Positions 9,858 to 18,186 of a DNA stretch of 64,000 bases are shown piece after piece (positions within the stretch are counted from its first letter, which is position 1; every line of letters begins with the position of its first letter). The notes under the pieces were generated by a model. That model saw only the letters and a program-made list of their open reading frames with translations, did not search any database and had not been told where the DNA came from. Made by a program: the position numbers and the translations under genes. Origin of the DNA: Saprospiraceae bacterium (lineage in GTDB: Bacteria; Bacteroidota; Bacteroidia; Chitinophagales; Saprospiraceae); assembly GCA_020850225.1 (NCBI GenBank), contig JADZFD010000063.1, positions 1 through 64,000 on the forward strand, given 5' to 3'.

Positions 9858-10571
9858 TTATGAAAAATGTTTCATGAACACTATTTCCTTTTCTGCAAGC
9901 ATTCTGCTCCAGCCTCTTTTCAGATCTTTTTTTGTAATACCTGCGAGAAAAGTACAATCCAGTTTTTGAACAATCATTCCATTTTCCTTAAAAAAATCAA
10001 AAACATCCGAATACATACCACCCAGCATTTCCAAACCAACCTTATGCTGCGTTTCTGTATCTTCAATTGATTCACAATTTATCCTGATATCATTTTTAAA
10101 AAGATAATACTTCTCATCTGTATTATTTTTAACCTTCCAGGGATGGTCTATGGTCACTTCAAATACCATCTTAAGCTGGTGTCCGTATTGTGACAATTTA
10201 CTCAGGAGTTCCGAATCATCGGTCATGACAACCAATCCGCAGGTAATTGAATTGGGATTTCCCAAAGCTGTCAAAGGTTTATCAGTGTTTTTCTTAATTA
10301 ATGCATTAACATCCGATTTTAAGTCATTTTCTTTTCCATCAACAGGAGTCTGATATGGCTTGTTAATTACCAGATATGTATAGTTTTTCTTAGGAGTAAT
10401 TCTTTTGTTTTTAACAGTAATTATATCATTTTCACCTACTTCTAAAAAGGGTTCCTTCACTACCTTTCCATTAAGAGTAACGAATCCGGCTTTCACCCAT
10501 TCTGCTGCCTGGTTTCTGCTACAGATACCGGATTGTGCTATATACTTATTGAGACGCAGGATTTCGCTCAT
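9858..10571 (-). CDS. RluB/RluF-type pseudouridine synthase homolog, catalytic Asp replaced
   Basis: This 237-residue protein has the layout of the RsuA/RluB/RluF family: an N-terminal S4 RNA-binding domain (LNKYIAQSGICSRNQAAEWV...G.VTLNG, residues about 5-55) and a synthase-like domain starting YLVINKP. In active enzymes the core reads GRLDxxTxGLLxLTND, with the Asp essential. Here the aligned segment is GNPNSITCGLVVMTDD, so Asp is Asn. The second family motif, EGRNRQIRRM, is replaced by GGMYSDVFDF, while the flanking G..V.KL spacing is kept. The frame is intact and the S4 domain looks normal, so this is not a decaying pseudogene. It may bind RNA without modifying it. The gene lies 27 bp downstream of dnaB, likely co-transcribed. 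Confidence 0.8.
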   Translation of the reverse strand: MSEILRLNKYIAQSGICSRNQAAEWVKAGFVTLNGKVVKEPFLEVGENDIITVKNKRITPKKNYTYLVINKPYQTPVDGKENDLKSDVNALIKKNTDKPLTALGNPNSITCGLVVMTDDSELLSKLSQYGHQLKMVFEVTIDHPWKVKNNTDEKYYLFKNDIRINCESIEDTETQHKVGLEMLGGMYSDVFDFFKENGMIVQKLDCTFLAGITKKDLKRGWSRMLAEKEIVFMKHFS

Positions 10572-10598
10572 GCTCTTTTTATTATTATATAATCTTAA

Positions 10599-12158
10599 TT
10601 AAAACGGTATAGATCCGTCATCCGTTATTTCGTCACTATTGGTATCAATACTAAAATCATGATTCATCTTGGAAGGTTTGGTAATAATGGCCCCAGCTGA
10701 AAACGGATCAGCAACAAAAGGATCGTTAAAGTTATCACTGAAACCGGTATCCCCCGGATCTTCAAATTTAACAAATTGTGGAACAAATCTAAGGTTTACT
10801 GTACCCAGACTACCATTTCTATGTTTTGCAAGGATGATTTCTGTCAAATCTTTAGGTTTATCGGTATCCGTAACTCCATAGTAATCCGGCCTGTATATAA
10901 AAGTAACGATGTCGGCATCCTGCTCAATAGCTCCCGATTCCCTCAAGTCAGAAAGCTGTGGACGCTTATCTCCTCCCCTGCTTTCTACATTCCTTGACAA
11001 CTGTGATAAGGCAATCACCGGGACATGCAGCTCTTTTGCAAGTCCTTTTAATGCGCGGGAAATAGATGATATTTCCTGCTCCCTGTTACCACCACCCTTT
11101 CCGGTTGGGGAACCAGACATCAATTGAAGGTAATCTATGATAATCATTTGTATATCGTGATTCTGTTTGAGACGCCGGCATTTTGCCCGAAGTTCGAAGA
11201 TGTTGATACCGGGTGTATCATCAATAAAAATGGGTATCTGGGACAATTTATCAACGGCAGCATGCAGTTTGAGCCACTCGTGATCTTCGAGTTGTCCGCT
11301 TCTAAGTTTACTGGAATTAATTTCTGCCTCCATGGCTATCAATCTCTGTACCAACTGAATATTGGCCATCTCCAGGGAGAAAAAGGCAATTGGTTTTTTG
11401 GCTTCAGCTGCATTCTTAGCCAGAGAGAGTGTAAATGCTGTTTTTCCCATACCGGGACGTGCAGCCATAATAATGAGGTCAGATTTTTGCCAGCCATTGG
11501 TCATCTTATCCAGCATAGCAAAACCGGTGGTCACCCCAGTCATATCCGAACCTTTTTCACTTACAGACTCGATCTCTTTTTGCGCTTTGACGACAAGTGA
11601 TGCCAGCGATTCATATCCTGTATTCAGGTTCTGGTCTGATATTTCATAGAGATTCCTTTCTGCATCATCCAGCAGTTCAAGTACATCTTTAGTATCTTCG
11701 TAGGCTTCACTGATGGTCTGCGTACTGATCCGGATCAATTCGCGTTGAATGTACTTCTGAGAGATTATCCGTGCATGAAACTCAATGTTTGCAGCAGATC
11801 CGACCTTATTCGTCAGTTCCATCAGATAAGCTATGCCTCCGATAGCATCCAGTTTGCCGGACTTCTTCAATGCCTCATGAACGGTCAGCAAGTCTATGGG
11901 TTGCGATTTCCCAAATAACTCAGACATCAACTGAAATATCACCTGATTCTTTTCCTGATAGAAGCTTTCCTTTTTTAATATTTCGATAATGGATGGAAAA
12001 GCATCCTTATCAACCATGATGGCTCCTAATACAGCTTCTTCCAGGGGAACAGCCTGAGGTTGTACCTTACCATAAAGCATATCACCTCCTCCTTTATTGT
12101 AGTGCAATTTATTGCTGATTGCTTTAAGTGTATTAGGGTATTCTGACATTGTTGACAT
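10599..12158 (-). CDS. dnaB: replicative DNA helicase DnaB
   Basis: The hexameric 5'-3' helicase of the replication fork. The protein is 519 residues. The N-terminal DnaB domain (about 33-135: VPLEEAVLGAIMVD...) is followed by a linker helix and the RecA-like ATPase, with Walker A ARPGMGKTAF (about 233-241), SLEMA..QLVQRL, Walker B IIIDYLQLM and a C-terminal AKHRNGSLGTV arginine-finger region. A short acidic/Ser-rich tail ends SIPF. No intein is present. The start is ambiguous between Met1 and Met4. A TACCTTTG promoter element (12194-12201) lies 36 bp upstream and three perfect DnaA boxes another 45 bp upstream, so control by DnaA is plausible. Confidence 0.97.
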   Translation of the reverse strand: MSTMSEYPNTLKAISNKLHYNKGGGDMLYGKVQPQAVPLEEAVLGAIMVDKDAFPSIIEILKKESFYQEKNQVIFQLMSELFGKSQPIDLLTVHEALKKSGKLDAIGGIAYLMELTNKVGSAANIEFHARIISQKYIQRELIRISTQTISEAYEDTKDVLELLDDAERNLYEISDQNLNTGYESLASLVVKAQKEIESVSEKGSDMTGVTTGFAMLDKMTNGWQKSDLIIMAARPGMGKTAFTLSLAKNAAEAKKPIAFFSLEMANIQLVQRLIAMEAEINSSKLRSGQLEDHEWLKLHAAVDKLSQIPIFIDDTPGINIFELRAKCRRLKQNHDIQMIIIDYLQLMSGSPTGKGGGNREQEISSISRALKGLAKELHVPVIALSQLSRNVESRGGDKRPQLSDLRESGAIEQDADIVTFIYRPDYYGVTDTDKPKDLTEIILAKHRNGSLGTVNLRFVPQFVKFEDPGDTGFSDNFNDPFVADPFSAGAIITKPSKMNHDFSIDTNSDEITDDGSIPF

Positions 12159-12193
12159 TGAGAATTACGGAATGAATAATAAAAATCTATACA

Positions 12194-12201
12194 CAAAGGT
12201 A
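12194..12201 (-). promoter_or_regulatory. -7 promoter element of dnaB
   Basis: TACCTTTG on the minus strand matches the Bacteroidota -7 consensus TAnnTTTG. It would start transcription about 30 bases before the dnaB ATG. No TTTG at the expected -33 spacing is seen. Confidence 0.55.
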
Positions 12202-12244
12202 AGATTAGTTCATCATATTAAAAAATCTTCCATATTTACAAAAT

Positions 12245-12285
12245 TGTGGATAATTTGTGGATAATGGATGTTCCTATGTGGATAA
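12245..12285 (-). promoter_or_regulatory. cluster of three perfect DnaA boxes
   Basis: TGTGGATAA, the exact complement of the canonical DnaA box TTATCCACA, occurs at 12245-12253, 12256-12264 and 12277-12285, all in one orientation. The spacings are 11 and 21 bp, close to one and two helical turns. An AT-rich stretch of about 280 bp follows, containing a nearly pure A/T run around 12415-12450. It could be a replication origin element or a DnaA-responsive operator for dnaB. Confidence 0.7.
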
Positions 12286-12569
12286 ATCAACAATTTTACA
12301 TGTAAAAAGATTACATATGAAGATAGTTATTTTTCAGAAAGCAATCAAATTTCCATATTACATTCCATGACACTTTTTACTAACATATTGAAAAATTATA
12401 CTATACATTGTTTAAACTGAATATATTACATTATATTATAATATATAATGATTGACATTCACCAATATGGCAAATTGTGAAGTTATTCGAAAAAAAATAA
12501 AAAATCAATGTGGAAATTTAATCACATATAATAAACAACTATATGTATTGAATTGATATAATATAAATG
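12286..12569. other. AT-rich non-coding stretch next to the DnaA boxes
   Basis: No open frame of interest. The composition is strongly A/T, especially 12400-12460, which could melt easily. No hairpin or further perfect DnaA box was found. It ends at the 3' end of the tRNA gene. Confidence 0.55.
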
Positions 12570-12643
12570 TCGGGACGACTGGATTCGAACCAGCGACCCC
12601 TAGCACCCCATGCTAGTGCGCTACCAGGCTGCGCTACGTCCCG
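12570..12643 (-). tRNA. tRNA-Pro (anticodon GGG)
   Basis: The minus strand folds into a complete cloverleaf: acceptor CGGGACG/CGTCCCG, D-stem GCGC/GCGC, anticodon stem CTAGC/GCTAG with loop ATGGGGT giving anticodon GGG, and T-arm GCTGG-TTCGAAT-CCAGT. The C1-G72 pair is typical of tRNA-Pro. The length is 74 including an A discriminator, and CCA is not encoded. It lies 11 bp downstream of the hydroxylase gene on the same strand. Confidence 0.96.
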
Positions 12644-12654
12644 AAAAGAAAAAA

Positions 12655-13944
12655 TTAATTTTTCTGACCCATACCATATTCCATCAATTCTATAGGTATG
12701 GGTCTATCCTGATAATAAAAATACAATGACAAAATCAATGATAATCCCAAATAAATACTTATCAATACCGTACCTGATTCAAAAACACTTTCAATTCCAA
12801 ACCAGGAATAATCATTGGCAAATATAAGAATATAACCGAATGTAAGCCTGATTCCTTCAAAAATAATTCCGTTTACACTTCCATCCATCAGACTTGTATA
12901 GGCAAAAATAGAAATAAAAATAAACATGCCGTATAATAAAACCTGATCAAACTGAATTAATGCAATGCGATTAAACAAAAATAGCATCAAGAGAAGTGTT
13001 ACAATGAGCTGTATTACAGACCATACTTTGAAAAATCTACTTGATTTCGTATCGTACTTTGGCCTGTGATAAATATCGTCGTCCACAGTAATAGGATACA
13101 ATCGTGTCATATCTTCCGGTCTCCATCCTGTTGGTTTAATCCATATTCTAATTTTATCTTTCCAACTGGATGTTCTCCATGAATCTTTAAATAAAGACCA
13201 TAAGTGGTGGTAATTTATGATCCATGGATTCCATGTTTTGACTGCTTTTGTAATGCCGTATACAGGAGGAACATCCGGCAATTCCGGTTGAAAAGTACCA
13301 AACCATTTATCCCAAACGATAAATACCTGGCTATAGTTTTTATCAATATACACCGGATTGATGGCATGATGCACTCTGTGGTGAGAAGGTGTAACCAAAA
13401 TGTATTCCAGCCAGCCCATTTTGTTAATGATTCTCGTATGGTACCAGAATTGAGCAAACAATTGAATGGGTGCTACAATAGCTATTATCTGACCTGGAAC
13501 ACCAATGATAGCCATCGGCAAATACGTAAATGTAAATAATGCAAAAATTTCAGACGCAGATTGTCTCAGCGCACAGGAGAGATTAAACTCTTCACTGCTG
13601 TGGTGAATGACATGTCTGTTCCAGAATACATTAATCTCATGGCTCCAGCGGTGAACCCAGTAACCGGAAAAGTCAATGCCAATAAAAGCCAGGATATACA
13701 GCAGCCAACTTGATTCTATGTTCAATAAAGCAAAATGTTTAACCATCCATTGGTAACTGATTATAACTACTGACAGTCCGAGTACATCTTTAACTATATT
13801 AGTCATCCCTGAACTTAAACTTGAAATCGTATCAAACAAGCGATTGGTTTTGAACTGAATATAACTACCTGCCAAATATTCAACGGCAATTAAAACGAGG
13901 AAAAAAGGTATAGCATAATTTAGTACCTGTGCATATGCTTCCAT
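12655..13944 (-). CDS. sterol desaturase / fatty acid hydroxylase family membrane protein
   Basis: This 429-residue integral membrane protein carries the histidine clusters of the di-iron fatty acid hydroxylase superfamily: HRWSHE, NRHVIHHSSEEFN and SHHRVHHA, spread over residues about 117-217. These ligate two iron atoms in relatives that hydroxylate or desaturate lipids. Four or more hydrophobic segments surround them, and a further set of helices lies in the C-terminal 120 residues, making the protein longer than the minimal domain (about 250). Bacterial members include proteins acting on alkylglycerols, sterols and carotenoids, and the substrate cannot be read from sequence. It stands alone, with tRNA-Pro just downstream and a 203-bp gap upstream. 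Confidence 0.85.
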   Translation of the reverse strand: MEAYAQVLNYAIPFFLVLIAVEYLAGSYIQFKTNRLFDTISSLSSGMTNIVKDVLGLSVVIISYQWMVKHFALLNIESSWLLYILAFIGIDFSGYWVHRWSHEINVFWNRHVIHHSSEEFNLSCALRQSASEIFALFTFTYLPMAIIGVPGQIIAIVAPIQLFAQFWYHTRIINKMGWLEYILVTPSHHRVHHAINPVYIDKNYSQVFIVWDKWFGTFQPELPDVPPVYGITKAVKTWNPWIINYHHLWSLFKDSWRTSSWKDKIRIWIKPTGWRPEDMTRLYPITVDDDIYHRPKYDTKSSRFFKVWSVIQLIVTLLLMLFLFNRIALIQFDQVLLYGMFIFISIFAYTSLMDGSVNGIIFEGIRLTFGYILIFANDYSWFGIESVFESGTVLISIYLGLSLILSLYFYYQDRPIPIELMEYGMGQKN

Positions 13945-14147
13945 AACGGGCTGATTACATTGTTATTTTATGTATATTAAAAAATATATAGTAATGTCTT
14001 ATTATCATTTACATAATATTCTTATAATTCATGCATTCAATTATCAAAAAATATTTATAATCATAAAATCGCTTTTAGATGATTAACTCTATCAAGATAT
14101 AAAGTTATATATTAAATTTAGAACATAATAACATTAATCAAAAAAAA

Positions 14148-16097
14148 TCAAACAAGGTGATTCAAATTGTAAAGCACAATGCCAATATCCGTCCATAAAC
14201 TATAACGCTTGGCATAGGAGATATTAACTGACCTGAGATCAGCATTACTATTATATACATTTGAAATATTACATGGTATTATCGATTTTGGTAACACAGG
14301 TAAAGAATAATAATCCTTCTCTATCCCTGCGTATCCTATCCATGTATATTTGCCTGTTAATACATTAAAAATATGTAAAAATAATTCTCCTTTCATTCCA
14401 TTGAGCAGCCATAATATCGGTGAGAATATGATAAAAATAATGGATAACAAGATATCTGACAGCCTCTTGTACCTGCGGATTGTAATATCTTCCAGCCGGT
14501 ACTGTACAGACAAATAAATTAATTCCCCCCGTGTATTCCTGTCATCTGAACCAATAATGGACATGGATTCTACGCTACCTATCTTATAACTTACACCTGA
14601 ACCTATGGATGACATCGTATGAAAAATATCCTTCATAGCCACATCTTCGCTACAGAATACTACTTCATTGACCATTAGTTTTTGAACAACAACCGGCAGA
14701 TTCATCAGGGAATTCGTAAAAAAACTGTTACCGGCATCATTGTATGGTGAAATATGATAACATGCATCTATCCTGTAAGATGTTTTATATACATCTATGA
14801 GTTTTAAAATATTGTATTCAGTTCCAACAATTGCAATGTTATTATCCTTCACGGAAGTTATCTTTCGGTTAAAGAAAAGTTTGTACATGAAAGATGAAAC
14901 TGAAAGTGCTAATATACCAGCAAATGCGCCCAATAAAATAATTGCTCTACTCGTCCTGATCATTTCAGGGAGCAAAGCATAAATAAGCAGAATTATGACT
15001 GTTCCCGTAAGTATGGATGTCCATCTTTTGCGTAATGATGTCGGATGGTCATAATATCCATTTAGCCAAAGTGCAGATATCCATATTAAAGTATATCCAA
15101 GTAATGTCAAGGTAATAGGACTATTAGAATAATAATCAGCATCTTCAAAATAATATACAGCCCAAAATGATTTGATTATCCAAAGACATCCAAAAAAAAT
15201 CAATCCATCCATAAACAACATAAGTGTAGATGATAAAAACATAACAATTCCACTCATGATTGCTCTTAAACCGATAACTGCATTGATAATATAAGCAAAA
15301 ACACTTGCCTTTCCATGTCCATAATGTTTACTGACATAAATCTGCATGGCTCCATAAAAGGTTTTTAAATATTGCAGACTTGCCTTCTTCGTGCTTTCAC
15401 CTTTGTAATGTATTATGGTTGTGTCGGGATAATACCATACGTCATAGCCATTTTTTAGAATTCTGTAGGACAAATCAATATCTTCTCCATACATGAAAAA
15501 TGCTTCATCCAGCAATCCTGTTTTTTCGAGTGTGTCGGAACGTATGAACATGAACGCACCACAAAGCACTTCTACTTTGTTCGTCTCCATCTCCGGTAAA
15601 AATCCCAGGTAATAACCACTAAAAAGCTTTGAAGTGGGAAACAAGCCTGACAAGTAAAACAGTTTGCAGAAAGAATTCCATAAATCCGGGACGCCTCTTT
15701 TGGATTCAGGTAAAAACTTACCGCCTCCATCTATCATTCTTATACCAACAGCACCTGCTTTGGGATGACATTCCATAAAATCATAGCAATATTGCAAGGT
15801 CTTTTCTTCAATAACCGTATCCGGATTGAGCAGTAATACATACTTTGCATCCATTTGCCGGATTGCCTGATTATTGGCTGTTGAAAAACCAACATTCTGA
15901 TGATTCTGAATATACCGCACTTCGGGAAACAATTCTCTGACCATCTGAGCTGTTCCATCTACAGATGCATTATCAACTACCCATATTTCAACAGATAGAT
16001 CAGATGTTACGGCATTTCTGACAGAAACGAGACATTGTTCGAGAAAACTTCGAACATTATAACTGACAATAACTATACCTATGTCATGTTGTGGCAT
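14148..16097 (-). CDS. family 2 glycosyltransferase fused to an incomplete polyprenyl sugar-transferase module
   Basis: This 649-residue protein has two parts. Residues about 1-270 are a family 2 glycosyltransferase of the rhamnosyltransferase type (IVIVSYNV, VVDNASVDGT, LLLNPDTVI, GEDIDLSYRI). Several membrane helices (about 275-410) follow. The region from about 420 resembles the Rossmann-like middle of WcaJ-type initiating transferases (NNIAIVGTEYN), ending with KRLSDILLSIIFIIFSPIL, the membrane entry helix of those enzymes. The catalytic part after that helix is not recognisable: the GPVFYxQ and FRSM motifs are absent, and only LTGKYTWIGYA, reminiscent of the VGPRP region, remains. It probably makes a surface polysaccharide. 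It lies 6 bp downstream of recR on the same strand, so the two may share a transcript. Confidence 0.8.
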   Translation of the reverse strand: MPQHDIGIVIVSYNVRSFLEQCLVSVRNAVTSDLSVEIWVVDNASVDGTAQMVRELFPEVRYIQNHQNVGFSTANNQAIRQMDAKYVLLLNPDTVIEEKTLQYCYDFMECHPKAGAVGIRMIDGGGKFLPESKRGVPDLWNSFCKLFYLSGLFPTSKLFSGYYLGFLPEMETNKVEVLCGAFMFIRSDTLEKTGLLDEAFFMYGEDIDLSYRILKNGYDVWYYPDTTIIHYKGESTKKASLQYLKTFYGAMQIYVSKHYGHGKASVFAYIINAVIGLRAIMSGIVMFLSSTLMLFMDGLIFFGCLWIIKSFWAVYYFEDADYYSNSPITLTLLGYTLIWISALWLNGYYDHPTSLRKRWTSILTGTVIILLIYALLPEMIRTSRAIILLGAFAGILALSVSSFMYKLFFNRKITSVKDNNIAIVGTEYNILKLIDVYKTSYRIDACYHISPYNDAGNSFFTNSLMNLPVVVQKLMVNEVVFCSEDVAMKDIFHTMSSIGSGVSYKIGSVESMSIIGSDDRNTRGELIYLSVQYRLEDITIRRYKRLSDILLSIIFIIFSPILWLLNGMKGELFLHIFNVLTGKYTWIGYAGIEKDYYSLPVLPKSIIPCNISNVYNSNADLRSVNISYAKRYSLWTDIGIVLYNLNHLV

Positions 16098-16103
16098 ATC
16101 GGA

Positions 16104-16715
16104 TTATGTATGAACATGGTAAGGAACACGGGAAGCGATCGATCTACCCAAAGTTAATTCATCAGCATATTCAAGTTCTCCGCCGAAAGATACACCTCTG
16201 GCGATTATGGTAAACCTTACATTATATTCTTTCAGTAATTTAGATATGTAATATATAGTAGTTTCACCTTCGATTGTAGGGCTAATAGCCATAATTAACT
16301 CTTCGATTGCTTCGTTTTGTACCCTTCTTATGAGTGAATCGATATTGATGTCGTGTGGACCTATACCTTCCAATGGTGATATAACGCCACCCAGTACATG
16401 ATATCTACCCTTAATCTGTCCGGTTTCCTCTATAGCCATAACGTCTCTTGCTGACTCTACCACACACAATATATTGTTACTTCTTGCGGGAGATTTACAT
16501 ATTTCACACACTTCGTCATCGGAAATATTATGGCAAAACCGGCATTTCTTAATTTCATTATCCAATTTCAGTAGTGCGGCTGCTATCCTTTCAGATTTAT
16601 GTGTTTTATCCTGAACCAAATGCAAAGCAAGCCGTAATGCTGATTTTTTACCAATCCCGGGCAAAGAAGACAGAGCGTTTACAGCTTCTTCCAATATTTT
16701 AGACGAAAAATTCAT
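16104..16715 (-). CDS. recR: recombination mediator protein RecR
   Basis: RecR works with RecO (and RecF) to load RecA at single-stranded gaps. The protein is 203 residues, the usual length. It has an N-terminal helix-hairpin-helix (LSSLPGIGKKSALRLALHL), a four-Cys zinc finger (CRFCHN...CEIC), a Toprim domain (LCVVESARDVMAIEETG, YHVLGGVISPLEGIGP) and the C-terminal SFGGELEYADELTLGRSI. A TAATTTTG element lies only four bases before the ATG, so the mRNA may be leaderless. It is divergent from tatC and is followed at 6 bp by the glycosyltransferase. Confidence 0.97.
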   Translation of the reverse strand: MNFSSKILEEAVNALSSLPGIGKKSALRLALHLVQDKTHKSERIAAALLKLDNEIKKCRFCHNISDDEVCEICKSPARSNNILCVVESARDVMAIEETGQIKGRYHVLGGVISPLEGIGPHDINIDSLIRRVQNEAIEELIMAISPTIEGETTIYYISKLLKEYNVRFTIIARGVSFGGELEYADELTLGRSIASRVPYHVHT

Positions 16716-16719
16716 AAAG

Positions 16720-16727
16720 CAAAATTA
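16720..16727 (-). promoter_or_regulatory. -7 promoter element of recR
   Basis: TAATTTTG on the minus strand fits TAnnTTTG. It ends four bases before the recR ATG, which would place the start of transcription at or next to the start codon. Confidence 0.4.
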
Positions 16728-16794
16728 ATATATTAAACAAACCTTACATACTATTATAAGTTTAATTTTTTAAAAACTTCGCCAAAATATTGCT

Positions 16795-16802
16795 TATCTT
16801 TG
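16795..16802 (+). promoter_or_regulatory. -7 promoter element of tatC
   Basis: TATCTTTG matches the Bacteroidota -7 consensus and lies 27 bp before the tatC ATG. It overlaps the TTG that the ORF track uses as the start of tatC, an argument against that start. Confidence 0.7.
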
Positions 16803-16829
16803 CAACCTGAATGTAAAAACACCATACAA

Positions 16830-17693
16830 ATGGCAGGTTTTTTAAAAAAATTGATGAAGGGTCCGGATTCCGTAATTGTAGAAGATGATTCAAAGGAAAT
16901 GAGTTTTCTGGATCACATCGAAGAATTGCGCTGGCACATTATAAGAGGTGGCTTGGTAGTCATATCAATTGCATTTATTGCCTTGTTTTTTCAGGACGAG
17001 ATTTTTGAATATATCATTTTTGCTCCGAAAAAACCTGATTTTATTACCTACCGTATTATGTGCGCCATTTCTGAAAGCACCTGTTTTGGACCACCTGAAC
17101 TCAAACTGATTACCAGAGAATTGGGCGAGCAGTTTTTTGTTGGGATGAGTGTCTCTATGTATCTGGGAGCAATCTTGGCCTTTCCATATCTTTTTTATGA
17201 ATTCTGGCAATTTATCAAACCAGGCCTGTATGAAAACGAAGCAAAAATAGCGAGTAAATTAATCGGAGTTACTTCTTTTTTATTCCTGCTGGGGATATGT
17301 TTTGGCTATTTTATAATAGCTCCATTTGCCATTACTTATCTGGGTAATTATACTGTCGGCGCTGAAGCTATCAACAGTCCTACCCTATCCTCTTACATAA
17401 CCTATCTCACGATGTTTACTGTTCCGGTTGGGTTGGCATTTGAAATGCCGGTCGTTGTATACTTTCTTGCCAAACTGGGTATAATAGGCCCTGCATTTAT
17501 GAGAAAGTTCCGTCGGGAGGCGTTACTTGTGATTTTTATAATAGCAGGTATCATTACACCACCCGATGTGATATCCCAGATATTAGTTGGAGTACCCATG
17601 TATATTTTATATGAAGTATCCATTATTGTAGCCAAAAATATAGAGCAGGACAGGAACAGGAAAAATATAACGACAACCAATAATAATGCATAG
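16830..17693 (+). CDS. tatC: Sec-independent (Tat) protein translocase subunit TatC
   Basis: TatC is the receptor of the twin-arginine translocase in the inner membrane. I start it at ATG 16830 (MAGFLKKLMKG). The upstream TTG in the ORF track lies in the promoter. The resulting 287-residue protein shows the N-terminal SFLDHIEELRWHIIRG motif, six hydrophobic segments, the conserved FPYLFYEFWQFIKPGLYENE loop and the TPPDVISQILVGVPMYILYE C-terminal helix. A Cys-containing loop (CAISESTCFGPPELKL) between helices 1 and 2 is longer than in E. coli TatC. No tatA/B gene is seen nearby. The stop codon overlaps the next gene by 8 bases, implying translational coupling. Confidence 0.96.
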   Translation: MAGFLKKLMKGPDSVIVEDDSKEMSFLDHIEELRWHIIRGGLVVISIAFIALFFQDEIFEYIIFAPKKPDFITYRIMCAISESTCFGPPELKLITRELGEQFFVGMSVSMYLGAILAFPYLFYEFWQFIKPGLYENEAKIASKLIGVTSFLFLLGICFGYFIIAPFAITYLGNYTVGAEAINSPTLSSYITYLTMFTVPVGLAFEMPVVVYFLAKLGIIGPAFMRKFRREALLVIFIIAGIITPPDVISQILVGVPMYILYEVSIIVAKNIEQDRNRKNITTTNNNA

Positions 17694-18156
17694 AGTATCA
17701 TCCAATCTAACTATTTTTTTTAAATTATTTATCCCTACGGTATGGCTTGTGTTCTTTACATCCATACTTATTACGATATTTACGATAAGTAGTCAGTCAC
17801 TACCGGTTCTTACCACTACCAATTTCAAAATCGGATATATTATATTTTATCTTATATTTATAATATTGATATACTTAACTATATTTCAGTTGAAAAGGGT
17901 CGAATTAGGTCCGGATTACTATATTGTTACCAATTATCTGAAATCGTATAAATTTATATATACAGATATAGAATCAATCAATAACATATCCATGGGGCGA
18001 TTTGATTTAATTACCTATCGACTTCGGGGCAAAAGTAGCCTTGGTAAAAAGATTACCTTTCTTGCCAATAAGCAATTGTATGGTATATTTCTTGAAAGTT
18101 ATCCTGAAATTGCCCGGTTTTTAGAATCACTAACAGAAAAACAAAACGAAGATTGA
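17686..18156 (+). CDS. small two-helix membrane protein
   Basis: This 156-residue protein has two hydrophobic segments (about 10-32 and 47-68) and a soluble C-terminal half of about 85 residues with a beta-rich pattern (RVELGPDYYIVTNYLKSYKFIYTDIESINNI). The order of two helices followed by a small beta domain is like bacterial PH-domain membrane proteins, but I cannot confirm a family. The ATG overlaps the tatC stop by 8 bases, and the ABC exporter follows 30 bp later, so all three probably share a transcript. Function unknown. Confidence 0.7.
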   Translation: MHRVSSNLTIFFKLFIPTVWLVFFTSILITIFTISSQSLPVLTTTNFKIGYIIFYLIFIILIYLTIFQLKRVELGPDYYIVTNYLKSYKFIYTDIESINNISMGRFDLITYRLRGKSSLGKKITFLANKQLYGIFLESYPEIARFLESLTEKQNED

Positions 18157-18186
18157 TAAGAAATTTATTAACCCTAATCCAATAAA

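Noticed and set aside
11124-11600. ORF of 158 aa antisense to dnaB
   Set aside because: It lies entirely within dnaB on the other strand, and its translation shows no domain pattern.
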